64,000 nucleotides of DNA from an uncultured Chitinophagaceae bacterium (GCA_937873715.1 CALMYJ010000005.1:355740-419739); one strand, 5' to 3'. Counted from the stretch's first letter, positions 8,688 through 19,012 are shown. Numbers and translations are program-made. The notes: generated by a model from the sequence alone, not told the origin.

Positions 8688-10339
8688 TTTTTTCCTGCTG
8701 TTTTTTGCCAGTTGTCTTTTAAGGTAGCCGTTCGGTTAAAGATGAGTGTATCGGCAGTGCAGGCTTTATCTACGCAAAAATATCCTTTGCGGATAAACTG
8801 GTAAGCCTTACCGGGTACAGTATTTTTCAGCGAAGGCTCGGTATAGCATTGGATAACCGTAAGCGAACCCGGGTTAATATAGTCTTTAAAATCTCCCTCT
8901 TCAGAAGAAGGGTCTTCTACTTTAAACAGGCGGTCGTACAGGTTTACCTGTGCCTGTAAGGCATGCAGGGCGCTTACCCAGTGAATGGTGCCTTTGGCAG
9001 TAAGGGTGCTGTTACCGCCGCTTTTGCTTTCAGGAAAATAAGTGCAGTGTATTTCGGTAATGTTGCCGCTGGCATCTTTTTTAAAATCGGTGCATTGTAC
9101 AATGTAAGCACTTTTGAGCCTAACCATTGCGCCTGGTGCCAGCCTAAACCATTTTTTCATGGGTATTTCCATAAAGTCTTCACGCTCTATCCACAACTCC
9201 CGGCTAAAGGGTACAGTGCGGCTGCCAAAGGTTTCGTCCGGGCCGTTTTCGCTAACCAGCTCTTCAGTTTGATTTTCGGGATAATTGGTAATAATGAGTT
9301 TTACGGGGTCGAGTACGGCCATTACCCTAATGGCGGTTTTGTTAAGGTCTTCCCTTACACAAAATTCAAGCAGGCTGTAATCGATAAGGTTTTCCCGTTT
9401 GGCTACTCCTATGCGTTCGCAAAAATTACGGATGCTTTCGGGTGTAAAGCCCCTGCGGCGCATACCGCTGATGGTAGGCATACGGGGGTCGTCCCATCCG
9501 CTTACATGTCCTTCCTCCACCAACTGCAATAATTTGCGTTTACTCATTACCGTGTAGGTCATGTTTAATCTTGCAAACTCATATTGTTTGGAAGGGAATA
9601 TTTCCAGTTGTTCTATCAGCCATTCGTACAACTCACGGTGTGGTACAAACTCAAGTGTGCAGATGCTATGGGTGATTTGCTCAATGCTATCGCTTTGGCC
9701 GTGGGCAAAATCGTACATGGGGTATATCCGCCATGCAGCGCCGGTACGGTGGTGGTGGGCATTTTTAATGCGGTAGAGGAGGGGGTCTCTCATGTGCATA
9801 TTGGGCGATGCCATATCAATTTTTGCCCTTAATACTTTAGCACCATCCTCATATTTGCCTTCTTTCATTTCCTGGAAAAGGCGGAGGTTTTCTTCAATGC
9901 TTCTATTCCTGTAAGGGCTGTGTGTGCCGGGCTGTGTAGGAGTGCCTTTTTGCCGTGCAATTTCTTCGGCAGTAGAATCGTCTACATAAGCCAGGCCTTT
10001 TTGTATCAGTTTTACGGCAAAGGCATACAGTTCATCAAAATAATCGCTGGCATAAAATTCATTGGCCCATTCAAAGCCCAGCCATTTTACATCTTCCTTA
10101 ATGCTGTCCACATATTCTGTTTCTTCTTTGGCGGGGTTGGTGTCATCAAAGCGCAGGTTGGTGTTGCCGCCGTATTTTATAGCAAGGCCAAAGTTGAGAC
10201 AAATGCTTTTAGCATGGCCAATATGCAGGTAACCATTGGGTTCGGGTGGAAAACGGGTGAGGATGCTGTTGTACTTTCCTGTTTTTAAATCTTCTTCAAT
10301 AATTTCTTCAATAAAATTCAGGCTTCTTTCTTCAGGCAT
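8684..10339 (-). CDS. glnS: Glutaminyl-tRNA synthetase
   Basis: 551 residues, a class I synthetase charging tRNA-Gln. The N-terminal Rossmann fold has [15 protein letters not shown], with HIGH at 39-42, and the KMSKS equivalent VMSKR at 264-268. The GlnRS-specific LRFDDTNP (62-69) and [14 protein letters not shown] segments separate it from GluRS. The C-terminal half is the two-barrel anticodon-binding domain. Presence of GlnRS implies direct charging of Gln in this organism. The overlap with the convergent membrane-protein gene is only the stop codons. Confidence 0.95.
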   Translation of the reverse strand: MPEERSLNFIEEIIEEDLKTGKYNSILTRFPPEPNGYLHIGHAKSICLNFGLAIKYGGNTNLRFDDTNPAKEETEYVDSIKEDVKWLGFEWANEFYASDYFDELYAFAVKLIQKGLAYVDDSTAEEIARQKGTPTQPGTHSPYRNRSIEENLRLFQEMKEGKYEDGAKVLRAKIDMASPNMHMRDPLLYRIKNAHHHRTGAAWRIYPMYDFAHGQSDSIEQITHSICTLEFVPHRELYEWLIEQLEIFPSKQYEFARLNMTYTVMSKRKLLQLVEEGHVSGWDDPRMPTISGMRRRGFTPESIRNFCERIGVAKRENLIDYSLLEFCVREDLNKTAIRVMAVLDPVKLIITNYPENQTEELVSENGPDETFGSRTVPFSRELWIEREDFMEIPMKKWFRLAPGAMVRLKSAYIVQCTDFKKDASGNITEIHCTYFPESKSGGNSTLTAKGTIHWVSALHALQAQVNLYDRLFKVEDPSSEEGDFKDYINPGSLTVIQCYTEPSLKNTVPGKAYQFIRKGYFCVDKACTADTLIFNRTATLKDNWQKTAGKN

Positions 10340-10359
10340 TATGTATCATGGTTTGTATG

Positions 10360-10367
10360 CAAACTTA
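10360..10367 (-). promoter_or_regulatory. Possible minus-7 box for glnS
   Basis: On the minus strand this reads TAAGTTTG, fitting TAnnTTTG, about 20 bases before the glnS ATG. No good minus-33 TTTG was found at the expected distance, so support is partial. Confidence 0.3.
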
Positions 10368-10571
10368 CTAAAACTGCTTTTTTAATTTTTTTTAAATTTT
10401 TTGGCTGATTGGCTGCAAAAAGCAGAACAGCATTTGGTGAAACCTGGTATTAGCGGATAGTAATACAAGCGTTGATTGTTGTTTGGGGGGGGGTAACATT
10501 TTACAAAATCTTTTATGATGCACCTTATTTTTCCTCTTAAATGGCTTTACGCTTGCGTTGATTATAAGTAA

Positions 10572-10733
10572 TCAATTAATCCATAAATAATAAACTGCTG
10601 TCCAAATTGCGATAAAAGCAAGTCCGATATACAGGTTATTTAAATTTTTTTTCAAGTCTTTTTTTATTATAAGCCTGTACATAATCCAAATTATAAATAC
10701 TATCAAAAATCCAATAGGCATTAAAACTCTCAT
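10572..10733 (-). CDS. Small hypothetical two-helix membrane protein (53 aa)
   Basis: A 53-residue frame begins ATG at 10733 and ends TGA at 10572. The protein has a strongly hydrophobic N-terminal helix (MPIGFLIVFIIWIMY), a lysine-rich turn (IIKKDLKKN) and a second helix (YIGLAFIAIWTAVYYLW). The helix-basic loop-helix plan and lack of rare codons argue for a real gene in an otherwise empty spacer. Function unknown. It is on the same strand as glnS but about 230 bases upstream of it. Confidence 0.55.
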   Translation of the reverse strand: MRVLMPIGFLIVFIIWIMYRLIIKKDLKKNLNNLYIGLAFIAIWTAVYYLWIN

Positions 10734-11096
10734 ATAAATTGTAGTTTAACTAATACAAAAAACTTTTGCTGAAAAGAGCTTGTTCCTTCCACTGAAGGGG
10801 ATGTTAAAAATAGAAATAATTTATTTGTTTTTGGGCATTAATAATTTGTCTTGGAAATAGTAAACCCTTGCGAAAAATTATGTGTTTTGCTGTCCTCCAA
10901 AAAGCAGGATACCCATAAAAAGAAATGTACTTTACTACTTTTTATTTAGTAATTGTAAAATACATTTCAGCGATATCAGACGAGGTATAGAAAAGGGGAG
11001 TAAGGGCGTGGAAAAAATGTAATTCAATGTAAAAGGATTTTTTAGCTGGCGTAAAAGCGGCTGTGTGGTTTTATGCACTATTTGTTAACCATTTCT
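10734..11096. other. Noncoding spacer, nothing recognised
   Basis: 363 bases of AT-rich sequence between the 53-residue gene and the 3' end of the CvfB-like gene. No convincing reading frame, RNA fold or terminator was found. It presumably contains the promoter of the small membrane-protein gene. Confidence 0.4.
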
Positions 11097-11939
11097 TTAA
11101 ACAAGCTTAATGCCTGTTTTTTCAAAGCTGATCTTTTTTTGTTTAAAGAGATTGCCGGTAGCCATCTTGAATGTTTTTTTACTCATGCCGAAAAAATCAT
11201 AAATGGCTTCGGGATCACTTTTATCGTGGTAGGGGAGATAGCCGTTATTTTCCTGCAGCAGTCTCAGTATTTTACCTGTTTCATCTTCTACCCGGTTGTA
11301 GCCCGGGCGGCCCGCCACCACATCAATTTTGTAATGGCCGTTTTCATCAACCGGGTATATTTTTTTTATAAACCCCTGGAACCTGTCGCCGGTGCGGATG
11401 TTGCGGTATATTTCATTAAAATGCAGTACGCCGGTGTGCTGATTATTGATGATGCAAGTATAGCCAATATCGGTACGGCGGTAAACGGTAAGTTGCACTA
11501 TATCTTTTTCGGCAACGGTTAATGCCGTGTTGTCTAAAAAAGGTTCAATTTTTTCAGTTGCGGTTAATCTGCCTGTTTGTTCATCGATGTACAGCTTTAC
11601 AAGGTATTCACCACCAAGCCTCATGCCGCTAAGCTGTTTGCTTTTGGGTACAAATAAATCTTTCATGAGGCCATTGTCCAAAAAAGCGCCTTGCTCTGTT
11701 ATGTTCACTGCTTTTAACTGCACTATATCGCCGGCTATACCGTAGGGTTGTTGGGTGGTGGCAATCAGCCTTTCTTCGCCATCGTGGTACACAAATACTT
11801 TTATACTGTCCCCTTCTTTTAAACCAGGTGGTACAAAGCGGCGGGGCAGCAGCAAGCCCTTATCGCCATCATCCAGGAAAACGCCAAAAGCAGCATTACG
11901 CAGTACCGTTAATTCGTTGTATTCGCCAACTTTTATCAT
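11097..11939 (-). CDS. S1-like RNA-binding protein, CvfB family
   Basis: 280 residues. The protein opens with a family-typical GEYNELTVLRNAAFGVFLDDG...LLLPRRF, a first S1-like OB fold, followed by further OB folds and a C-terminal winged-helix segment (DPEAIYDFFGMSKKTFKMATGNLFKQKKI) that in CvfB lies after three S1 domains. CvfB (YitL) proteins bind RNA and influence expression in Firmicutes; the role here is inferred only from family. It sits 30 bases after ftsY on the same strand, likely cotranscribed. Confidence 0.85.
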   Translation of the reverse strand: MIKVGEYNELTVLRNAAFGVFLDDGDKGLLLPRRFVPPGLKEGDSIKVFVYHDGEERLIATTQQPYGIAGDIVQLKAVNITEQGAFLDNGLMKDLFVPKSKQLSGMRLGGEYLVKLYIDEQTGRLTATEKIEPFLDNTALTVAEKDIVQLTVYRRTDIGYTCIINNQHTGVLHFNEIYRNIRTGDRFQGFIKKIYPVDENGHYKIDVVAGRPGYNRVEDETGKILRLLQENNGYLPYHDKSDPEAIYDFFGMSKKTFKMATGNLFKQKKISFEKTGIKLV

Positions 11940-11969
11940 TTGCTGAATTTTTTGTGGATGCAGATTGAT

Positions 11970-12947
11970 TTACTGGTATAATTTTTCGGCACTAAACAAG
12001 CCTTCTACAAAATCTTTTTTATCAAACACCAGCAGGTCGGTAGCTTTTTCGCCAACGCCTATAAATTTTACCGGTATTTTAAACTGGTAGGCAATCGCCA
12101 GCACCACGCCGCCTTTGGCAGTGCCATCCAGCTTTGTAATGGTAAGGGCCGTTACATCGGTAGCGGCAGTAAAATGTTTGGCCTGCTCCAGTGCATTTTG
12201 GCCGGTACTGCCATCCAGCACCAGCATTACTTCGTGGGGGGCATCGGGTATTACTTTTTGTATTACTCTTTTTATTTTGCTAAGCTCTTCCATCAGGTGG
12301 GCTTTGTTGTGCAGCCTGCCTGCGGTATCAATGATGATGACATCGGCATTGCGAGCCACGCCACTTTGTACAGTATCAAAAGCAACAGAGGCAGGGTCGC
12401 TGCCCATTTCTTTTTTTACAATAGGTACACCGGTACGTTCGCTCCAGATGCTAAGCTGGTCTACCGCCGCTGCCCTAAACGTATCTGCCGCCCCCAGCAG
12501 CACCGATTTGCCTGCCAGCGCAAAATTGTGTGCCAGTTTGCCAATAGTAGTGGTTTTGCCTACACCATTTACACCTACCACTAATATGATATGTGGTTTA
12601 TGACCTGCCGGCAATTCATAATTGATGTAGCTGGTATCCTGCGGTGCCTCTACCAGCATGTTTTGTATTTCTTCTTTTAATATGCCATTTAGTTCGGAGG
12701 TGTTCAGGTATTTGTCTTTTGCCACTCTTTGCTCAATGCGTTCAATAATGGCTACGGTGGTTTCAATACCCACATCAGCGCTTACCAGTGCTTCTTCCAG
12801 GTTGTCGAGCACTTCGGCATCTACCGTGCTTTTGCCGGCAATGGCTTTGGTTATTTTACTGAAAAAACCTTCTCTTGTTTTTTGCAGCCCCTGTTCCAGG
12901 CTTTCTTTTTGTTCTTTCTTTCCAAATAGCTTGTCAAAAAATCCCAT
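11970..12947 (-). CDS. ftsY: Signal recognition particle receptor FtsY
   Basis: 325 residues, GTPase receptor that docks SRP-ribosome complexes at the inner membrane. An N domain (about 1-110) precedes the NG GTPase: P-loop GVNGVGKTT (125-133), DTFRAAA insertion-box region, DTAGR (207-211), and TKLDGTAKGG (271-280). The acidic A domain of E. coli FtsY is absent; a short charged N-terminus (FFDKLFGKKEQK) is present instead, usual in Bacteroidota. The gene follows rpmB-rpmG-DUF4295, a conserved neighbourhood in the phylum. Confidence 0.95.
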   Translation of the reverse strand: MGFFDKLFGKKEQKESLEQGLQKTREGFFSKITKAIAGKSTVDAEVLDNLEEALVSADVGIETTVAIIERIEQRVAKDKYLNTSELNGILKEEIQNMLVEAPQDTSYINYELPAGHKPHIILVVGVNGVGKTTTIGKLAHNFALAGKSVLLGAADTFRAAAVDQLSIWSERTGVPIVKKEMGSDPASVAFDTVQSGVARNADVIIIDTAGRLHNKAHLMEELSKIKRVIQKVIPDAPHEVMLVLDGSTGQNALEQAKHFTAATDVTALTITKLDGTAKGGVVLAIAYQFKIPVKFIGVGEKATDLLVFDKKDFVEGLFSAEKLYQ

Positions 12948-13027
12948 AGCGGATAAATGTATTAAAATAAAAAATGCCGTCCCGAAGTTAACCAGGACAG
13001 CTTAAATATATTCATTCCATTGCCAGC

Positions 13028-13198
13028 TTACTGTGCTAAGAATTCTTTCACTTTGTCTTTGTGAACGATGGCTTCTTTAAAAGTGTAAGCGCCTGTTTTA
13101 GGACTGCGTACAGCTTTAATTACTTTGCTCCAGTTTTTAGCTTCAGCGGCTGCTTTTTGGTCTTTGGTTTTTATCGCTGTTTTTGCTGCTTTTGCCAT
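13028..13198 (-). CDS. DUF4295 family small basic protein
   Basis: 56 residues beginning MAKAAKTAIKTKDQ; the ATG at 13198 is preferred to an in-frame upstream ATG because the family starts this way. Lys/Ala-rich with a C-terminal SPKTGAYTFKEAIVHKDKVKEF. DUF4295 is a Bacteroidota-specific family found between rpmG and ftsY; its position and basic character suggest a ribosome-associated protein, but function is unproven. Confidence 0.88.
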   Translation of the reverse strand: MAKAAKTAIKTKDQKAAAEAKNWSKVIKAVRSPKTGAYTFKEAIVHKDKVKEFLAQ

Positions 13199-13282
13199 AA
13201 CGTAAATTTGAAAATTTGAATAGTGCAAATTTGAAAACCGGGCCTTGTATCAGGTTGATTCCGGGTTTGCATTTTTGCTTAA

Positions 13283-13465
13283 TTATTTTATCTCTTTGTG
13301 CACCGTTACCTTTTTCAGGATGGGGTTGAATTTTTTCAATTCCAGCCTTTCAGGGGTGTTTTTTTTGTTTTTGGTAGAGATGTAACGGCTTGTACCCGGC
13401 TGACCGCTGGTTTTGTGTTCCGTACACTCCAGGATTACCTGAACCCTGTTTCCTTTCTTTGCCAT
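13283..13465 (-). CDS. rpmG: 50S ribosomal protein L33
   Basis: 60 residues: [18 protein letters not shown] start and [21 protein letters not shown] core are diagnostic. Only one cysteine (Cys14) remains, so this is the zinc-free (C-minus) form. Lies between L28 and DUF4295 in a minus-strand cluster. Confidence 0.95.
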   Translation of the reverse strand: MAKKGNRVQVILECTEHKTSGQPGTSRYISTKNKKNTPERLELKKFNPILKKVTVHKEIK

Positions 13466-13514
13466 TGTTGTATGATTAAATAGTTTGTATAATGGTTTTA
13501 CAAAAAAGCGGTAC

Positions 13515-13751
13515 TTAAATTTTGGTACCAGCCAGCCTTAATTGCTTTACTACCGAAGCCAGACCATTTTTGTTAATGGTGCGGATAGCTTCTGAAGATA
13601 CTTTAAGGGTAATCCAACGGTCTTCTTCTGCAAAGAAATAACGCTTGGTTTGCAGGTTAGGTAAAAACCTGCGTTTAGTTTTAATATTTGAATGGGATAC
13701 CTTGTTACCTGTAATTGGCTTTTTACCCGTAACCTGACATACTCTTGCCAT
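13515..13751 (-). CDS. rpmB: 50S ribosomal protein L28
   Basis: 78 residues: [22 protein letters not shown] start and the [15 protein letters not shown] motif are diagnostic. A single cysteine means the zinc-binding ribbon is absent. First gene of the rpmB-rpmG-DUF4295-ftsY-cvfB run. Confidence 0.96.
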   Translation of the reverse strand: MARVCQVTGKKPITGNKVSHSNIKTKRRFLPNLQTKRYFFAEEDRWITLKVSSEAIRTINKNGLASVVKQLRLAGTKI

Positions 13752-13849
13752 AATGCATTTTTTTTGGACGGCGAAGGTAGGTAAACATTTTTGATTTTTG
13801 GGTAAGCATGCCTTACTTTTTTTAATATTTACCCACTCCGGTGGATAAA

Positions 13850-14740
13850 TTAACCTGCACCTGCCTTTCTGTACCTGTTTTTAAGCCATACACGGCTTGT
13901 TTGCAAAGCCACGGATAGTAATATTAGTGCCACGCCGAGGTAAAAATGCCGGTTGAAATCCTTGTTTTCTTTAAAAATAACAAAAGCCAGTAGGATACCG
14001 TATACCGGCTCAAGGTTGTAAGCCAGGTTGGCTGTAAAGGGGGAAATATGTCGCAGTGCATTTAACTGCAGGTAAAAACAATACACAGTGCATACCAGTG
14101 CCAGTACCAGCAACCACCACCAGTCCGTAAGGGTGGGCAGCAGTTGTGTTGGCGGAAAAAACCGGTGATAGATGGGGATGAGTATGGTTAAAAGCAACAA
14201 GCCACCGGCCATTTCGTACAATGTAAGCGTGCCGGCATTGTGCCTGCTTACTAATTGCTTATTAAAAATGGGGAATAGCGAACTGCCAATGGCTGATACT
14301 ATGCCAAAGAGAATGCCGGTTTTGTACTGTGGGTGAAAATCGAATATAATATATATACCGGCAATGGCTAGCGCCCCCAGCACTACTTCCTGCCATTGCA
14401 ATGCTTTGCGGCTGATAAGCGGATCGAAAAAAGCAGTAAAGAACCCTGAGCCGGAAATACAAACCACCGCAATGGAAATATTGCCATACTTCAAGCTGCC
14501 GTAAAATGCCACCCAGTGTATGGCGATAACACCACCTACTGCCAGCAGGCGCAGCGTTTCGGTAGCCGGCAATTGTTGGATGCCTTTTCGGTATTGTTGT
14601 ATTAGTAGTAATGTCACCACCGCTATCAGCATCCTGTACCATACCAGCAAGCCCTCACTAAGGCCAATAAGTTTGCCTAATATGGCCGTAAAACCAGCCA
14701 GGAATACGGCAGTATGTAGTTGCAGGAAGGCTTTTTTCAT
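13850..14740 (-). CDS. DMT superfamily transporter with two EamA domains
   Basis: 296 residues with about ten hydrophobic helices forming two EamA repeats, roughly 1-140 and 145-290. The end of each half has the expected PxxG-type turn, for example [21 protein letters not shown] near residue 250. EamA proteins are inner-membrane exporters of metabolites or amino acids; the substrate is unknown. It lies after the APC permease on the same strand but is separated from it by a terminator. Confidence 0.85.
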   Translation of the reverse strand: MKKAFLQLHTAVFLAGFTAILGKLIGLSEGLLVWYRMLIAVVTLLLIQQYRKGIQQLPATETLRLLAVGGVIAIHWVAFYGSLKYGNISIAVVCISGSGFFTAFFDPLISRKALQWQEVVLGALAIAGIYIIFDFHPQYKTGILFGIVSAIGSSLFPIFNKQLVSRHNAGTLTLYEMAGGLLLLTILIPIYHRFFPPTQLLPTLTDWWWLLVLALVCTVYCFYLQLNALRHISPFTANLAYNLEPVYGILLAFVIFKENKDFNRHFYLGVALILLSVALQTSRVWLKNRYRKAGAG

Positions 14741-14775
14741 TTGCGAGGCAAAGATATTCGGTTAAGGCTGTTGAA

Positions 14776-14804
14776 TAAAAAAGGGCTGGTATTTATCCAG
14801 CCCT
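14776..14804 (-). terminator. Terminator after the APC permease gene
   Basis: Arms 14782-14789 and 14797-14804 (AGGGCTGG/CCAGCCCT) form an 8-bp stem with a 7-base loop. On the minus strand it is followed by a run of six T, as for a Rho-independent terminator. Confidence 0.8.
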
Positions 14805-14823
14805 GAAAATGTTAAGTGATGTT

Positions 14824-16299
14824 TTATTTTTTGGGGTTTCTTAGTTTACTGTTTCGGGCACTGTAGCCAAAGTAAATAATAAAACCAAGTGCCAGCCAGC
14901 CAAACAGTCGCAGCCAGTTCGTCCAGCCCAGGCCCATCATCATCAGCAGGCAGGCCGCCACACCCAGCAATGGTATAAATGGTACCAGCGGTGTTTTAAA
15001 CTGCCTGGGCAAATCGGGGTCGGTTTTTCTTAAAATGATAACACCGATGCATACCAGGCAAAAGGCAAACAAAGTGCCGATGCTCGTCATATCACCTACA
15101 ATATCCCCGGGTACAAAAGCGGCAAAAAGCCCTACTAATAATAAGATGATTAAGTTGGCTTTATAGGGGGTTTTATATTTTGGATGCAGATCTCCAAAAA
15201 TTTTTGGCAGCAGCCCGTCTTTGCTCATAGAGTAAAATACCCTCGACTGGCCAAGCAGCATTACCAGGATGACGGAAGAAAATCCAGCCAAAATTGCAAC
15301 GGTTACCAATTTGCCCAGCCATTCATATCCATGCATATATTTATTTATAGCGTAAGCAACAGAGGCTTCTTTACCGGTAGTTCTAAAATCTTCTGTAGTG
15401 GCAACACCGGTAAGCACATGGGCAAACAGGATATATAAAATGGTACACACAACCAGTGAGCCCAAAATGCCGATAGGCATATCTCTTTTAGGATTTTTGG
15501 CTTCCTGGGCGGCAGTACTTACTGCATCAAACCCAATAAAGGCAAAAAACACCACACCCGCTGCACCTACAATACCCCAAAAGCCGCCAAAGTTGTGGCT
15601 GATACCCTGGTGATCTACATAAGTGCCGGCAGGCGGTATGTAGGTGTCGTGATTAACAGGGTTAATAAAGCCCCAACCGATGATGATGATTAAAATTACA
15701 ATTGCAACTTTGGTGATAACGATGAGCGAATTAACCAATGCCGATTCCTGCGTGCCTTTTATCAGCAATAAACTTAGTGCGGTAACAATAGCAAGGGCCG
15801 GAATATTGATGATACCATGTACTCCATCAATATTGTGTTCAAAAGGAGAGTGGCACCACTCATAAGGGATAGCTTTCCAGTGCAAAACGTTTACAAGTAA
15901 ATTATTCAGGTATTCACTCCAGGCTATACCTACTGTAGCAGCACCTACGGCATACTCCAGTACAAGATCCCATCCAATTATCCAGGCAATAAATTCGCCC
16001 ATAGTAGCATAACTGTAAGTGTAGGCACTGCCTGCAATAGGAATGGAGGAGGAAAGCTCGGCATAACAAAGGCCTGCCAGTGCACAGCCAATAGCGGCTA
16101 ATATAAAGCCGAAAGTAACAGAGGGGCCGGCGTTTTGTGCAGCAGCAGCAGCAGTACGTACAAAAAGGCCAGCGCCAATAATAGCGCCAATGCCTAATGC
16201 TACCAGCGAACCGGCGGTGAGGGGACGTTTGAGTCCTTTTTCTGAGTCAGATGCTTCGGCCATCAGCAGCCTTAAAGGCTTTTTTACAAATAAACTCAT
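14824..16299 (-). CDS. APC family amino acid permease
   Basis: 491 residues with about 12 membrane helices. The first helix contains the family's unwound GIGAIIGAGLFV motif, and EAKNPKRDMPIGI after helix six is the cationic amino acid transporter (CAT-like) signature. Inner-membrane amino acid uptake or exchange is expected; the exact amino acid is not predictable. Followed by its own terminator. Confidence 0.88.
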   Translation of the reverse strand: MSLFVKKPLRLLMAEASDSEKGLKRPLTAGSLVALGIGAIIGAGLFVRTAAAAAQNAGPSVTFGFILAAIGCALAGLCYAELSSSIPIAGSAYTYSYATMGEFIAWIIGWDLVLEYAVGAATVGIAWSEYLNNLLVNVLHWKAIPYEWCHSPFEHNIDGVHGIINIPALAIVTALSLLLIKGTQESALVNSLIVITKVAIVILIIIIGWGFINPVNHDTYIPPAGTYVDHQGISHNFGGFWGIVGAAGVVFFAFIGFDAVSTAAQEAKNPKRDMPIGILGSLVVCTILYILFAHVLTGVATTEDFRTTGKEASVAYAINKYMHGYEWLGKLVTVAILAGFSSVILVMLLGQSRVFYSMSKDGLLPKIFGDLHPKYKTPYKANLIILLLVGLFAAFVPGDIVGDMTSIGTLFAFCLVCIGVIILRKTDPDLPRQFKTPLVPFIPLLGVAACLLMMMGLGWTNWLRLFGWLALGFIIYFGYSARNSKLRNPKK

Positions 16300-16473
16300 A
16301 AGTGTAGTAGTTTTTGTTGGTAATAAGTTCCTTGTATTTTAAAGCAAATAAAAAGCAATATACAGCAATCACTTATTGCCGCCGCTTTTTTGGGGCGATT
16401 GGTAAAGGGGTTTGTTTAAATACTATATTGCGAAACAATTTTTTACCTGCCCCTCTACGCAGGGTAAACCATT

Positions 16474-18060
16474 ATGGCAACTACTCCAAAAAAATCTAAC
16501 CGGCTCACACTATATATAGGGATAGCATTGATTGCCGGTATTATCGCAGGATTTATTTTCAATAAAACTTACGTTGGTACCGAAAACCAACAGATAGCCA
16601 ATGCCGAGCAGCAGGTGCTTCAACTGCAGCAGCAGCTTAAAAACTTTGAGTTGGTAAAAGACAGTGCAGCGTACAATAATTACATATCGGGTCAAAAAAC
16701 CTTGCAGGAGCAGATACAGCAGGCCGAGCAGGATATTTTAAATACAGCCAACAGTACAGCGCTTTACCAGCGGTTTCTATTACTCTCCGATTCGTTAAAA
16801 GCATCTGCCAGTAAAGCGTTCAGCGATACTGCATCTGCCGGTTATAAAGCCCTGCAGCAGCAAATCAGTTACATACAGGAAAAAAAATACGCTGTTATTA
16901 AAGCGAGGGATAAAAAGCTGGAATGGTTCAGCATACTGGCAGATATATTTTTACGCCTAATAAAAATGATAGTGGCGCCGCTGGTATTTACCACGCTGGT
17001 GGTAGGCGTTGCCAAATTGGGCGATATAAAATCCGTAGGCCGTATTGGGGGCAAAACCCTGCTGTGGTTTATGAGTGCCTCGCTGGTAAGTTTACTGCTG
17101 GGCATGTTGCTGGTAAATATTTTTGAACCCGGCCGCAGCATGAACCTTGTACTGCCCGACAGCCATACCCAAACGGGTATCGATAAAGCGGCGCTTACTG
17201 TAAAAGATTTCTTTTACCATGTTTTTCCGGCAAGCGTGGTAGAGGCTATGGCCAAAAACGAGATACTGCAAATAGTGGTGTTCTCCCTGTTTTTTGGTGT
17301 AGCGGCTGCCGCCCTGGGTGATGTTGCAAAGCCTGTAGTGAAGGCGCTGGATGCTATGGCACATATCATTTTAAAAGTAACCGGCTACGTGATGAACTTT
17401 GCACCACTGGCTGTATTTGGTGCTATGACGGCCATCATTGCCAAGCAGGGTATTGGTATTTTAAAAACATATTCCATCTTTATTGGCGAATTTTATTTTA
17501 GTATGCTGCTGCTTTGGGTAATCCTCATCCTTGCAGGCAGCCTGTTTATCAAAAAACGGGTGATTGATTTAATTAAAAGAATGAGGGAGCCTATACTGCT
17601 TGCTTTTAGTACGGCCAGCAGCGAAGCGGCTTTTCCTAAAACGATGGTAGAACTGGAACGCTTTGGCTGTAAAGATAAAATTGTAAGTTTTGTGCTGCCG
17701 CTGGGCTATTCGTTCAACCTGGATGGCAGCATGCTGTACATGACTTTTGCTTCGTTGTTTATAGCGCAGAGTTATGGTATGTATATTCCTTTTCCCACGC
17801 AAATAACCATGCTGCTGGTGCTGATGCTTACCAGCAAAGGCATTGCCGGTGTACCACGGGCATCGCTGGTGGTAATTGCCGGTACCCTGGCCACCTTCAA
17901 TATTCCCGAGGCAGGGATAGCCCTGCTGCTGGGTATTGATCCGCTGCTGGATATGGGCCGCAGCGCTACCAATGTGGTGGGTAATAGTATTGCTACTGCA
18001 GTGGTGAGTAAGTGGGAAGGGGCATTAGGTGAAGCTACGGAGATGGAGGGGGTGGGATAG
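16474..18060 (+). CDS. Dicarboxylate/amino acid:cation symporter (DAACS family)
   Basis: 528 residues, about 110 longer than bacterial GltP-type carriers. The transport core is standard: AFSTASSEAAFPKTM (serine-rich re-entrant loop), GYSFNLDGSMLYM, and LDMGRSATNVVGN, giving sodium- or proton-coupled uptake of glutamate, aspartate or C4-dicarboxylates. The extra length is an insertion between the first and second helices, residues about 35-150, rich in Gln/Ala/Lys and predicted to be coiled-coil, which would sit in the periplasm. Single gene, divergent from the APC permease. Confidence 0.9.
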   Translation: MATTPKKSNRLTLYIGIALIAGIIAGFIFNKTYVGTENQQIANAEQQVLQLQQQLKNFELVKDSAAYNNYISGQKTLQEQIQQAEQDILNTANSTALYQRFLLLSDSLKASASKAFSDTASAGYKALQQQISYIQEKKYAVIKARDKKLEWFSILADIFLRLIKMIVAPLVFTTLVVGVAKLGDIKSVGRIGGKTLLWFMSASLVSLLLGMLLVNIFEPGRSMNLVLPDSHTQTGIDKAALTVKDFFYHVFPASVVEAMAKNEILQIVVFSLFFGVAAAALGDVAKPVVKALDAMAHIILKVTGYVMNFAPLAVFGAMTAIIAKQGIGILKTYSIFIGEFYFSMLLLWVILILAGSLFIKKRVIDLIKRMREPILLAFSTASSEAAFPKTMVELERFGCKDKIVSFVLPLGYSFNLDGSMLYMTFASLFIAQSYGMYIPFPTQITMLLVLMLTSKGIAGVPRASLVVIAGTLATFNIPEAGIALLLGIDPLLDMGRSATNVVGNSIATAVVSKWEGALGEATEMEGVG

Positions 18061-18316
18061 GGGGTAAGTTAAGAATGAAGCGTTAAAAGTCAAGAGTGAA
18101 AAGATTTATGTGTGGTATTATCGGCGTATCTGCGGCTCAAATTTTAAAAGTAGTAGACATTAAAAAAAAATGTGTTGAAAAAAGAAGGTTTTTAAGGAAG
18201 CAAATTTGATTTTTATCAGCTTACCTGCGGCCAAAGCCGAAAAGCAAAGGGCTGGCAAGAATGAATTTTACAGCAATCAAAGTTTAATCATCTAAATAAG
18301 AGGTACACAAAAGTAT

Positions 18317-19006
18317 ATGCCAGAATTTATCTTACTCGATTTTCACTGGACGCAACTGCTGCAGCCGCAATGGTATATCGAAAATGGCGGATTGTGGTTT
18401 ATTGTATTTGCGGTATTTGCTGAAACGGGGCTTTTTGCCGGCTTTTTTTTACCGGGTGATTCCTTATTGTTTGTTACCGGCATTTACAGCAACGACCTGG
18501 TGCATAAGGGCCTTGGCATTACCAGCCTTGGCGGATTTGGTAACCTGCTAGTGCTGGGCATTGTAATTGCTGCTGCCGGTATTTTAGGTAATTATGTTGG
18601 GTATTGGTTTGGCCGTAAAAGCGGCCCCTTTTTATTTGAAAGAAAAGATACTTTACTCTTTAAAAAGAAATACCTGTTACAAGCCAAAGAGTTTTATGAT
18701 AAGCATGGTGGCGGGGCAATTGTGTTTGCCCGGTTTTTACCCATAGTGCGTACGTTTGCACCAATAGTGGCCGGCATAGTGAGTATGGATAAAAAAAGGT
18801 TTAGCTTTTACAATATTGTGGGCAGTATTACCTGGGTATTTTCCATGCTTTTTGCCGGGCATTACCTGCAGGCGCTTATGTTAAAATATTTCGGGTTCGA
18901 TTTAAAAGAACATCTTGAAGTAATTGTAATTGGCATTGTATTGGTTACTACAGCGCCGGTTATTATTAAGGTACTTACTTCCAGGAAAAAAACTACTAAC
19001 GGTTAA
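18317..19006 (+). CDS. DedA family membrane protein
   Basis: 229 residues. The family motifs FFLPGDSLLF (about 44-53) and FARFLPIVRTFAPIVAG (about 137-153), with membrane helices at both ends, place it in the DedA/SNARE-associated group, which includes undecaprenyl-phosphate and phospholipid flippases. Which lipid this one handles is unknown. The following MFS gene starts 6 bases after the stop, so the two probably form an operon. Confidence 0.88.
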   Translation: MPEFILLDFHWTQLLQPQWYIENGGLWFIVFAVFAETGLFAGFFLPGDSLLFVTGIYSNDLVHKGLGITSLGGFGNLLVLGIVIAAAGILGNYVGYWFGRKSGPFLFERKDTLLFKKKYLLQAKEFYDKHGGGAIVFARFLPIVRTFAPIVAGIVSMDKKRFSFYNIVGSITWVFSMLFAGHYLQALMLKYFGFDLKEHLEVIVIGIVLVTTAPVIIKVLTSRKKTTNG

Positions 19007-19012
19007 GATTGC

